NCBI GenBank assembly: GCA_902588315.1
Contig: CACIOP010000011.1
Span: 1-35,154, forward strand
Origin: an uncultured Pelagibacteraceae bacterium
Lineage (GTDB): Bacteria > Pseudomonadota > Alphaproteobacteria > Pelagibacterales > Pelagibacteraceae
Direction of reading: 5' to 3'
DNA: 35,154 bases
Part shown: positions 1 through 7,356 of the stretch, one piece after another
Numbering within the stretch: the first letter of the stretch is position 1
How the letters are laid out: the number at the start of each line of letters is the position of its first letter
The notes under the pieces: generated by a model
The model's input: only the letters and a program-made list of their open reading frames with translations
The model's database searches: none
What the model was told of the DNA's origin: nothing
Made by a program: the position numbers and the translations under genes

Positions 1-1
1 A

Positions 2-469
2 ACTACTGCTAAGAGATTAGAAGAAATAGAAAAACTAGTTGAAACTACTAAAAAGGAAGGAGCTAAAGTATTGATGGGTGGACAAAGACCCTCTGGTTTC
101 AATAAAGGATATTATTATGAACCAACAGTGTTTGATGACGTTAAAGATAATTTTACAATCATGAAAGAAGAGCCTTTCGGTCCACTAGTTCCAATTTTAA
201 CTTTTAAAACTTTTGATGAGGTAATTGAAAGAGCAAATGATAATGACTTAGGATTATGTAGTTATTTATACACTAACTCTATGGACAAAGCTCACATTGG
301 ATCTGAGAAATTAGAGTCAGGTTGTGTTGCAGTTAATACTGGAGTTGTTGCTATTGCTGAGGCACCTTTTGGAGGAATAAAACAAACTGGTTATGGACGT
401 GAAGGTGGTTCAGGTGCGATAAAAGATTATCTAAATGTGAAATACACTCACATGGGTTTAAAAATCTAG
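2..469 (+). CDS. Aldehyde dehydrogenase, C-terminal part (succinate-semialdehyde dehydrogenase-like)
   Basis: The 5' end lies outside the window; the frame is open from base 2, so the first ATG/TTG codons near 71 are internal. About 155 residues of the C-terminal part of an NAD(P)-dependent aldehyde dehydrogenase are visible. The EEPFGPLVPI stretch and the terminal APFGGIKQTGYGREGG segment are hallmarks of the succinate-semialdehyde dehydrogenase (GabD) branch. The catalytic Cys and Glu would be upstream and cannot be checked. It ends three bases before an HpcH/HpaI aldolase, an enzyme type that releases pyruvate plus a semialdehyde. The natural inference is that this enzyme oxidises the aldehyde product. 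Family is secure; the exact aldehyde is not. Confidence 0.9.
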   Translation, partial: TTAKRLEEIEKLVETTKKEGAKVLMGGQRPSGFNKGYYYEPTVFDDVKDNFTIMKEEPFGPLVPILTFKTFDEVIERANDNDLGLCSYLYTNSMDKAHIGSEKLESGCVAVNTGVVAIAEAPFGGIKQTGYGREGGSGAIKDYLNVKYTHMGLKI

Positions 470-472
470 AAA

Positions 473-1267
473 ATGAGAAAAAATAAAATTAAACAAATGA
501 TGAAGGAAGGTAAGCCTGTAATCAATGGTTGGTGTGCCATTCCTAGCACAGTATCTGCTGAAGCAATGGCTCATCAAGGATGGGATTCTCTTACAGTAGA
601 TATGCAACATGGTTTAGTTGATTACAGTAATGCACTTCCAATGATGCAAACAATATCAACAACAGATGTAACTCCTTTAGCTAGAGTTAACTGGAATGAA
701 CCAGGTCAAATTATGAAAATTTTAGATGCTGGTTGTTATGGAATTGTTTGTCCAATGGTAAGCAATAAAAAAGAGGCAGAAAATTTTGTTCAAGCATGCA
801 TGTATCCACCTGATGGCTACAGAAGTTTTGGCCCTATACGAGGGCTAATTTATGGTGGAGCTGATTATGCTGATCACGCTAATGAAGAAATACTAAAATT
901 AGCAATGATAGAAACAAAAGAATCTTTAGAAAATCTTGATGAGATAATGTCTACACCAGGTGTCGATGGTATTTATATTGGCCCAGCAGATTTAAGTTTA
1001 GCAATAGGTGAAAAACCTGGTTTTGATAGGTCAGAGACTACAAAAGCTTATTCTGAAATTTTAAGAATTTTAGAACATGCAAAAAAAAATAATATTTTTG
1101 CAGGAATTCATAATGGTACTACAGAATATGCTACCAAGATGATTGAAAAAGGTTTTGATTTTGTGACTATAGCATCTGATTTAAGAGCTTTAAGTGCTGG
1201 CGCTAAAGCCATAGTAGATAAAATGAAGGGTTCTTTATCAAAAAAAGACGACAACTCTACTTACTAA
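473..1267 (+). CDS. HpcH/HpaI family aldolase (2-keto-3-deoxy/4-hydroxy-2-oxo acid aldolase)
   Basis: A 264-residue class II (metal-dependent) pyruvate aldolase of the HpcH/HpaI family, at the usual length. Visible signature residues are H46 in DMQHG, R71 in ARVNW, the probable metal ligands E147 (MIET) and D173 in IGPADLSLAIG. Family members cleave 4-hydroxy-2-oxo acids to pyruvate plus an aldehyde: HpaI gives succinic semialdehyde and GarL gives tartronate semialdehyde. The preceding semialdehyde dehydrogenase fragment three bases upstream supports a two-step cleave-and-oxidise unit. The stop codon overlaps the stop of the convergent PanB-like gene by four bases. Substrate cannot be assigned from sequence alone. 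Confidence 0.88.
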   Translation: MRKNKIKQMMKEGKPVINGWCAIPSTVSAEAMAHQGWDSLTVDMQHGLVDYSNALPMMQTISTTDVTPLARVNWNEPGQIMKILDAGCYGIVCPMVSNKKEAENFVQACMYPPDGYRSFGPIRGLIYGGADYADHANEEILKLAMIETKESLENLDEIMSTPGVDGIYIGPADLSLAIGEKPGFDRSETTKAYSEILRILEHAKKNNIFAGIHNGTTEYATKMIEKGFDFVTIASDLRALSAGAKAIVDKMKGSLSKKDDNSTY

Positions 1268-2079
1268 TCAATTTGTTCTAAAAATTCCTCAAATTGTTTT
1301 TTTTCTAAATTAGAAGATTGTTTTTTTCCTGGAAATTTTCCATTCATTGAATCTTTTTTAAAAGCCTTCAGAGCCTTTACTCTTTCTAGTTTAATTTCAT
1401 TTCTAAGTCTCAGTAAATTTCCATATGCTTTTGAATGTCTTGGGGGATTTTCTGTATCACCACAGATATCTTCCATAAATAAATACATCACATCAGCGTT
1501 TTTACCTGAACCTAATGAAACAGTAACTATATCTGTACGCTTTGAAATTTCACCCATTACATTTTCAGGTATTACTTCACACTCAGCCGAAAAAGCACCT
1601 GCATCTTCTAATCTTTTAAACTTTTGAAAAAGTTCGTATGCTTCATCAGCAGTTTTACCCACAGCTCTTAAGCCGCCAATCCAAGTAGATTTTCTTGGAA
1701 CTAAACCTAAATGACCCATTACTGGAACATCTTCCTTAGCCAGCATTTCAACTATATCCATACTTCTTGGTGTCATAACTGCATCCGCACCATTCTCTAA
1801 TGCTTTAAAAGCTCCACGCATAATATCCTCTGCTGTTACAAACTCATTTAATACTAAAGCAGCTGTTAAAAATAAATTTTTTGAACCTTCTCTTACAGGA
1901 ATTACATTTTTTGCATTTGATATAATCATATCAAAGCCTGCTTTTTCAGCTGCTTCAGCTTCCTCAACACTATTCGCTGTAACTTGTGTAAATTTTCTTT
2001 TTCCTTTTGCTGCTTTTAAATCCCCAACAGTCAAAGTTCGTTTTGCCGGTTTAGCAGCCCAAGTATAGATATTCTTCAT
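1264..2079 (-). CDS. PanB-like (ketopantoate hydroxymethyltransferase family) protein with diverged active site
   Basis: 271 residues resembling PanB of the PEP mutase/isocitrate lyase superfamily. The middle is clearly PanB-like: GHLGLVPRKSTWIGG corresponds to the GHLGLTPQSV..GG segment, and GAFSAECEVIP keeps the Glu of the family's GA..LECVP motif. However, the canonical TAYD, VGDSLG, ADLPF and KIEGG motifs that supply the Mg ligands (Asp45, Asp84, Glu114 in E. coli PanB) are replaced by TANS, ISNAKN, AALVLNE and MTPRS in my hand alignment. The usual reaction (methylene-THF plus 2-oxoisovalerate to ketopantoate) is therefore doubtful. The start codon overlaps the upstream winged-helix gene's stop as ATGA, implying translational coupling. 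No panC or panD is in the window. Confidence 0.7.
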   Translation of the reverse strand: MKNIYTWAAKPAKRTLTVGDLKAAKGKRKFTQVTANSVEEAEAAEKAGFDMIISNAKNVIPVREGSKNLFLTAALVLNEFVTAEDIMRGAFKALENGADAVMTPRSMDIVEMLAKEDVPVMGHLGLVPRKSTWIGGLRAVGKTADEAYELFQKFKRLEDAGAFSAECEVIPENVMGEISKRTDIVTVSLGSGKNADVMYLFMEDICGDTENPPRHSKAYGNLLRLRNEIKLERVKALKAFKKDSMNGKFPGKKQSSNLEKKQFEEFLEQID

Positions 2080-2492
2080 TTAATTCCTTTATATAGAATA
2101 TCTCTCCTATCAATAAATTCCTCAAAGGTTTTAATGGTAATTACTGAAGGTAAAATAAATATAGATCTCTTGTCTCTCTCGTTTCTTATAATTCTAAAAT
2201 AACCTTTTTTAATTGCTGTATCGATATAGACGTTCGAGGTCAAATATGATTTCTCGATTACTTTAAGTAATTGATTTTTAGTAATTGATTTATTTTTATA
2301 ATAAGCAAGCATAACCATATGCAACATTATCCAATGTTGCGGGGTTAAAGAAAACCAATTCAATAATTCATTAGCTAATCTACCTTCAAAATCTCCAAGT
2401 GATATTTCTGCTAATTGAATTCTTTTTTGAGTAAGTTTTGGAATTTTTTTTTGTTCTTCAAAGTGCTTGGGATACTTGAACTGTCTTTTCAT
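2076..2492 (-). CDS. Small winged-helix (MarR-like) DNA-binding protein
   Basis: 138 residues with a central segment (about 50-125) that reads as a winged helix: a helix starting LTPQHWIMLHMV, a helix-turn-helix around KSITKNQLLKVIEKSYLTSNVYIDTAIKKG, and a wing in RIIRNERDKRSIFIL followed by a C-terminal helix. This layout resembles MarR-type regulators, although the N-terminal dimerisation part is short. It is co-directional with DUF1907 upstream (28-base gap) and overlaps the PanB-like gene downstream by ATGA. A regulator of the local divergent cluster is the reasonable inference, with the palindrome at 3528-3545 as candidate operator. Family assignment is tentative. Confidence 0.6.
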   Translation of the reverse strand: MKRQFKYPKHFEEQKKIPKLTQKRIQLAEISLGDFEGRLANELLNWFSLTPQHWIMLHMVMLAYYKNKSITKNQLLKVIEKSYLTSNVYIDTAIKKGYFRIIRNERDKRSIFILPSVITIKTFEEFIDRRDILYKGIK

Positions 2493-2520
2493 TTAAATAA
2501 ATTTAAACTCATTGAGTTTT

Positions 2521-3498
2521 CTATTCAATACTATTTTTACTTAATAGTTCTTTATAAATGTTGTTAACTCTATGAACTTCTGTTGCGGTATTAAAATAAC
2601 CTTCATATTCTATTTCTTCAGGTGATACATCAAAATGATAATGTCCTGCATCTCTCTCATGTTCGTAAGAATGAAAATGAGTATGTTCACCAGACTCTCT
2701 TAGATTTAATTCTCCTCCAGTAGGATCACCAGTCCAAAGAATAGAATAACATTGTAATTTTGGTCCAACCGGTTCATAAAATTGAAGAAAATCTTTTACA
2801 CATTTCATTTGTTTTGGATCGTAATACTCGTGTTTAATATCTTTATAATCAGGCTGCACATGTGATCTTATTTTTCCATTTAATACTCTAAATACGCCAG
2901 CAAGAGACAAATGTTCATTGTCTTTAATTTTTAAATTTTTTGATAAAGAAGACCTCATTGCTTGAGGCAAAGAGCCTTGTTCTCCATTTCTACCTTTGAT
3001 TTTTATTTTAATAACTTTTCCCTGTTTACCGTCTGTATAATAAATGTTTCCAAGTCCACCATGTTTTTTTGCTGAATACTTTTCAACAATACATTTTTTA
3101 TCTGGACTTACTCTTGCTATTATTGATTTAGATTCATCAGTTATTAAGTTTTCATTAATAACTAATTCTCCACAATGACCATTTAAACATGACATTGCAC
3201 CTGATCCAGCTCCTAAAGCATAAGATTTTTCAGAATCAATCATTTTAGATATTTCTTCATAATCAAATTCTGCACCAATAAATTTTGGATCATGCATATA
3301 AGGCTCTCCACCAACATCTATTATTTTTTGATTTCCACTTATTCCTTCTGATGGACAATCCCAATCTCTTAGATTTGGGCAATCTACTACTTCTACCTCA
3401 ACGTTTTTGAAATTTTCAGACAATCCTTTTCTTAACGCATCTGAAATATCTTCTAATGGATAATCTTTAAAAGTTCCTTTTTCTATTTTTAATTGCAT
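2521..3498 (-). CDS. DUF1907 family protein (homologue of human C11orf54), putative Zn-dependent ester hydrolase
   Basis: 325 residues that can be aligned by eye with C11orf54-type proteins along most of their length. Matches include VVDCPNL (38-43), GISGNQKI and DVGGEPY near 52-67, GAGSGAM near 97, and the C-terminal metal-binding cluster E271-HTH with H272, H274 and the GHYHFD segment with H286/H288, ending in IEYEGYF. In the human protein the HTH...GHYH histidines bind zinc, and ester hydrolase activity has been reported. It is the first gene of the leftward transcription unit (DUF1907, winged helix, PanB-like), reading away from the palindrome-bearing region that also serves the PanE-like gene. 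A lactone or ester hydrolysis step is an inference. Family call is strong; substrate unknown. Confidence 0.85.
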   Translation of the reverse strand: MQLKIEKGTFKDYPLEDISDALRKGLSENFKNVEVEVVDCPNLRDWDCPSEGISGNQKIIDVGGEPYMHDPKFIGAEFDYEEISKMIDSEKSYALGAGSGAMSCLNGHCGELVINENLITDESKSIIARVSPDKKCIVEKYSAKKHGGLGNIYYTDGKQGKVIKIKIKGRNGEQGSLPQAMRSSLSKNLKIKDNEHLSLAGVFRVLNGKIRSHVQPDYKDIKHEYYDPKQMKCVKDFLQFYEPVGPKLQCYSILWTGDPTGGELNLRESGEHTHFHSYEHERDAGHYHFDVSPEEIEYEGYFNTATEVHRVNNIYKELLSKNSIE

Positions 3499-3527
3499 GA
3501 TGATAATAAGCTATAATTTATTTTGCA

Positions 3528-3545
3528 TATTGTCTATAGATAATA
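3528..3545. promoter_or_regulatory. Candidate operator palindrome in divergent intergenic region
   Basis: An 18-base dyad, TATTGTCTATAGATAATA, has nine-base arms with one mismatched pair and is centred on TCTATAGA. It lies in the 88-base gap between the divergent DUF1907 and PanE-like starts and is followed by a TATATATA run. Its position and symmetry suit a dimeric regulator acting on both transcription units, possibly the winged-helix protein encoded at 2076-2492. AT-rich DNA yields chance palindromes, so this is only moderately supported. Confidence 0.4.
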
Positions 3546-3586
3546 TATATAATTTCTATACATAAATAATTTTAAATAAGGTAACG

Positions 3587-4531
3587 ATGATTAACAAAGA
3601 TTTGAAAGTAGCTGTCCTTGGTGCAGGAGCGATGGGCTGCTTGTTTGGAGGTTTGCTTGCAGAAAAAGGTTTAAATGTAATTTTAATTGATGTTTGGAAA
3701 GAGCATGTAGATGCAATTAATAAAGATGGTTTAAAAATGGATGGACATGGTGGTGATCGAGTAATCAATGTTAAAGCTACTTCAGATCCATCTTCTTTAG
3801 ATAAAGTAGATGCTGTAATAGTTATGTGTAAAGCTACTGCTTTAGAGCCAGCATTAAACAGTATTAAAAATATCATAGGAGATAAAACAGTATTTATGTC
3901 TTTTCAAAATGGTATTGGTCATGAAGCAATTATTCAAAGTATTGTGGGTAATGAAAAAGTAATTGGTGGGACAACTACTCAAGCATCAAACATTTTAGGA
4001 CCAGGTCATATTATGAATCATGGTTCGTTACCATCTTGGATTGGTGAGTACGAGGGAGGAATTACTGATAGAATTAAAGAAATAGCAGATACTTTTACAG
4101 AACATAATCTTGAAATGATTGCGGCTGAAGATGTAAAGAAAAGAAAATGGATGAAGCTTTTTGCTTTAACAGCAATTGGACCATTATCTGCAATTTTTGA
4201 TCTTCATCATACTGACTTGTATATAAACAACAAAGCAAACGAAGTATCTCGAGGATTGGGTAAAGAAATAATTTTAGAAACTAGGGAAGTTGCACTTGCT
4301 GATGGTGTAAATGTGTCTGAAGATGAATGCTTATTTATGTTCAATAAAATTGTAGATTCAATGCAAACTAACAAGTCATCTATGGCTTTTGACGTTCAAT
4401 ACAAGAGAAAAACTGAAATAGATTTTATTAGTGGTGCAGTTTCAAAAATAGGTAAAAAACATGGTGTAAAAACACCTTTAAATGATCTTATGTATAAAAT
4501 GATTAAAGTGAAAGAAGGTATGTACAGCTAA
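3587..4531 (+). CDS. Ketopantoate reductase family (PanE/ApbA-like) NADP-dependent dehydrogenase
   Basis: 314 residues, the normal PanE length. A Rossmann GxGxxG (G12-A-G14-A-M-G17) is at the N terminus. SFQNG near 105 carries the conserved Asn, KKRKWMKLFA contains the expected catalytic Lys, and the C-terminal SSMAFDVQYKRKTEIDFISGAV is the ApbA C-domain signature. The canonical N-P-L-T-A after the catalytic helix is G-P-L-S-A here, a small departure. The gene starts a rightward operon with two dioxygenases and a 2-hydroxyacid dehydrogenase; its stop codon directly abuts the next ATG. Because the nearby PanB-like protein is not a normal PanB and PanC is absent, I infer reduction of a 2-keto acid other than ketopantoate. 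Confidence 0.82.
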   Translation: MINKDLKVAVLGAGAMGCLFGGLLAEKGLNVILIDVWKEHVDAINKDGLKMDGHGGDRVINVKATSDPSSLDKVDAVIVMCKATALEPALNSIKNIIGDKTVFMSFQNGIGHEAIIQSIVGNEKVIGGTTTQASNILGPGHIMNHGSLPSWIGEYEGGITDRIKEIADTFTEHNLEMIAAEDVKKRKWMKLFALTAIGPLSAIFDLHHTDLYINNKANEVSRGLGKEIILETREVALADGVNVSEDECLFMFNKIVDSMQTNKSSMAFDVQYKRKTEIDFISGAVSKIGKKHGVKTPLNDLMYKMIKVKEGMYS

Positions 4532-5401
4532 ATGCTCAGTACAAATAAATTAAAAAAAATCAAAAGTAACTTTCCTGTTTTAGTTGGAGACAACATTGTT
4601 TCGAAAAAAATCTGTAATTTATTAATTAAAGAAATAAGCAACTCAAAATCATTTGATGATATGATTATGGGAGGTAGAAGCAGGATTAATAAAGGTTCTA
4701 AAAATTTTAATTTATATATTAAAAATTCAGTTAATTCTGCAAAACTTTTTAAGCTTTTTAATAGTAAGTCTTTTTATAAAAAAATTGAAAATCTTTTTAC
4801 AAAAAATTTTGAGGATGGATCATGGGTAAATTTACATAAACCAAAATCATTTAATCCTAAAAAGTTCACTATAAAAAAAAAATTAAATTCTAGTGAATTA
4901 AAAAAAATGTTGGGTAACAACTACACAAATCCTAAAGTAAATTTAGATATAGACTTTTCGGTATCAAAGGGAGGGTATAGATTGAGACCTCATCGAGATG
5001 ATATAACTAGATTATATAATTTCTTAATTTATTTAACAGACATTCCAAAAAAGAATGGTGGCTCTCTCACTATTTATAGAAAAAAAGCAAAAAAAAATTT
5101 AAGAAAAAGCTTTAGAAGATTTCCAAAAATAACCGAACTTGAAATAGTGAAGTCTTTTACGCCAAAAAAAGGAACCGTTGTTTTTTTTCAGTCTACTCCA
5201 AATTCCTATCATGGCGTGAAGCGGTTTATAGAAAGAAATTGTCCAAAACGTTTTTTCATTTATGGAAGTTATGCCTTAAATAAACCGGTTATATGGAATT
5301 ACAAAGGGATTTCATATTATCCGCACATAATTAGCACCAAAAAAAGAATGTTAACCTCTTTTCATGATGCGAACTATTTAACCACAGCACCAAAACATTG
5401 A
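4532..5401 (+). CDS. Fe(II)/2-oxoglutarate-dependent oxygenase family protein
   Basis: 289 residues, very Lys-rich. The double-stranded beta-helix core carries the 2-His-1-carboxylate triad: H154-R-D156 in RPHRDD and H227 in SYHGVK, with R231 or R240 as candidate 2-oxoglutarate carboxylate anchors. The order YNFLIYLTD..NGGSLTIY followed by GTVVFFQST is typical of prolyl-hydroxylase-like/2OG-FeII_Oxy proteins. The N-terminal 130 residues match nothing I recognise. It is translationally adjacent to the PanE-like gene (TAA-ATG) and 28 bases ahead of a PhyH-type dioxygenase. Likely role is hydroxylation or oxidative demethylation of a small molecule; the substrate is unknown. Confidence 0.78.
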   Translation: MLSTNKLKKIKSNFPVLVGDNIVSKKICNLLIKEISNSKSFDDMIMGGRSRINKGSKNFNLYIKNSVNSAKLFKLFNSKSFYKKIENLFTKNFEDGSWVNLHKPKSFNPKKFTIKKKLNSSELKKMLGNNYTNPKVNLDIDFSVSKGGYRLRPHRDDITRLYNFLIYLTDIPKKNGGSLTIYRKKAKKNLRKSFRRFPKITELEIVKSFTPKKGTVVFFQSTPNSYHGVKRFIERNCPKRFFIYGSYALNKPVIWNYKGISYYPHIISTKKRMLTSFHDANYLTTAPKH

Positions 5402-5429
5402 AATATTGTTAATGATAAAATAAATTTTA

Positions 5430-6416
5430 ATGATGACAAATAGTCTTCAAAAAAAATTATATGAGAATGGGTACTTGATTGTTAAAAATGTACTTAACTT
5501 TAGAAGAGACTTAAAACCAATTCTAAATGATATGGAATTTGTTATGGATTGTCTTATCCAAAAATATGCAAAAAAAAGAGATATAAAAAAAGTTCTTAAT
5601 TTTGATTTTAAAAAAAAATATTCTTATATCTCAAAGCTTAATATTTATGATTTGGATCAGTATTTTAATACCCGATTACCAAGAGACCACGTAAAAAAAG
5701 ATAGTGATTATTTTGCTACTCAATCATTATGGAATTTAATTACTAATAAAAAAATTTTGGATGTTGTAGAAAAAATTTTAGGTAAAGAAATAATGTCTAA
5801 CCCTGTTCAAAATACTAGAATTAAACAACCTGAAAAAAAATTACCCGTGGGATCAATTCATGATGGTTTAAGTGGCAGAACACCATGGCATCAAGATGCT
5901 GCTGTTTTAAATTCAAGAGGACAAAAATTAACTGACATGGTTACTGTATGGATCCCTTTTACTAAAACAACTAAGAAAAATGGATGCATGATTACAGTAA
6001 AAAAGATAAATAAAATGGGATTATTAAATCATGTATCAGGATACAGAGGGCAAGTAGAATTAAAAAATAGTAAATTACTTGATGACATGGAGCATATTTA
6101 TTTAGAAGCAAATGTTGGAGATGTAATATTATTGCATAAACATTCTATACATTGCTCTTTACCAAATAGATCAAATGATTTTAGGATAAGTGCTGATCTA
6201 AGATATAATGTTGCTGGACAACCATCAGGTAGAGAACCACTTCCAAATTTTTATGTAAGAAGTAAAAATAAAAAAAATCTCAAAGTTCAAAACTTTAAAC
6301 AATGGTTATCTCTATGGGAAAAGGCAAAAGAAAAATGTATACCAAGAAAATATGCCTTTAAATATCCACTTCCAACCTATAAAAATAATAAAAGAGACTT
6401 ATCTAATTTAGTTTAA
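5430..6416 (+). CDS. Phytanoyl-CoA dioxygenase (PhyH) family protein
   Basis: 328 residues with a PhyH-type core. H154-Q-D156 (TPWHQDAAV) and H241 (IHCSLPNRS) form the Fe(II) triad, and R252 or R258 (DFRISADLRYN) is the likely 2-oxoglutarate anchor. VTVWIPFTKTTKKNGCM is the family's typical second strand pair. The N terminus begins NGYLIVKNVL, a common PhyH opening. The start is one of two tandem ATGs at 5430/5433. PhyH enzymes in marine bacteria hydroxylate varied small molecules (ectoine, phosphonates, phytanoyl-CoA), so the substrate is open. It sits between another dioxygenase and a 2-hydroxyacid dehydrogenase, suggesting consecutive oxidation steps. Confidence 0.85.
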   Translation: MMTNSLQKKLYENGYLIVKNVLNFRRDLKPILNDMEFVMDCLIQKYAKKRDIKKVLNFDFKKKYSYISKLNIYDLDQYFNTRLPRDHVKKDSDYFATQSLWNLITNKKILDVVEKILGKEIMSNPVQNTRIKQPEKKLPVGSIHDGLSGRTPWHQDAAVLNSRGQKLTDMVTVWIPFTKTTKKNGCMITVKKINKMGLLNHVSGYRGQVELKNSKLLDDMEHIYLEANVGDVILLHKHSIHCSLPNRSNDFRISADLRYNVAGQPSGREPLPNFYVRSKNKKNLKVQNFKQWLSLWEKAKEKCIPRKYAFKYPLPTYKNNKRDLSNLV

Positions 6417-6432
6417 TATTTATAAATAATTA

Positions 6433-7356
6433 ATGACTAAAATTTTAATTACTGAATTCATCAACCAAAATAGTTTAGAAAATTTAAATAAAAAATTTGA
6501 TGTTAACTACGATGAAAAATTATGTGAAGATGAAAAAGAAATAATAAAAATAATTAAAGACTATGATGGTCTAATTGTAAGAAATAAAACTCAAGTAAAT
6601 TTAGATATTTTAAAAAATGCATTTAAATTAAAATTTATTGGAAGGTTAGGTGTTGGTTTGGACAATATTGATACAGAATATTGTAAAAATAAAAACATTC
6701 ATGTTCAGCCAGCTACAGGAATGAATGCAGACTCTGTTGCTGAATATGTTGTTTCTTCATCAATGTTTCTTATAAAAAAAATCCCAATGTTTCACAATGG
6801 AACTATTAAAGGTGAATGGCCAAGAACAACAATTAAGTCGACAGAAATAAAACAAAAGAATTTAGGAATAATTGGATTTGGCACAATTGGAAAAAAAGTT
6901 GCTGAGTATTCTTTAAAAAACGGTTTAAAGATTTTGGCCTACGATCCTTATATTAGCGAATTAAATGATAAAGAAATTGATGCTAAATTATCAAGTTTAA
7001 ATGAGATATATGAAAAATCAGATATCATTTCCATACACCTACCTTTAACAGATGAAACAAAAAATATGATAAATAAATCATCATTTTCTCAAATGAAAAA
7101 TAAACCGATTATAATAAATACTTCTAGAGGAAGCATCATAAATGAAAGTGATTTAATTGAAGCTTACCATAAAAATATTATTTCTGGCTTTGCTCTAGAC
7201 GTGTTTGAAAAAGAACCAATAGAGAGTGAATTTTATAACAAAATAAAACCAGGTATGAATTGTATATTAACACCTCATATTTCTGGTGTAACAACAGAGT
7301 CAAACATCAGAGTAAGTGACTTTATAGTTAAAAAAATTACAGATTTTTTTAACTAA
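6433..7356 (+). CDS. D-isomer-specific 2-hydroxyacid dehydrogenase family protein
   Basis: 307 residues with the complete family signature: NAD-binding G148-F-G-T-I-G153, substrate Arg R232 in NTSRGSIINE, E261 in FEKEP and catalytic H282 in TPHISG. The length fits the short (glyoxylate/hydroxypyruvate reductase or SerA-catalytic-domain) members without ACT domain. It is the last gene of the PanE-like/2OG/PhyH operon (16-base gap) and overlaps the stop of the convergent Gfo/Idh/MocA gene by eight bases. Interconversion of a 2-hydroxyacid and a 2-oxoacid is expected; direction and substrate cannot be read from sequence. Confidence 0.88.
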   Translation: MTKILITEFINQNSLENLNKKFDVNYDEKLCEDEKEIIKIIKDYDGLIVRNKTQVNLDILKNAFKLKFIGRLGVGLDNIDTEYCKNKNIHVQPATGMNADSVAEYVVSSSMFLIKKIPMFHNGTIKGEWPRTTIKSTEIKQKNLGIIGFGTIGKKVAEYSLKNGLKILAYDPYISELNDKEIDAKLSSLNEIYEKSDIISIHLPLTDETKNMINKSSFSQMKNKPIIINTSRGSIINESDLIEAYHKNIISGFALDVFEKEPIESEFYNKIKPGMNCILTPHISGVTTESNIRVSDFIVKKITDFFN

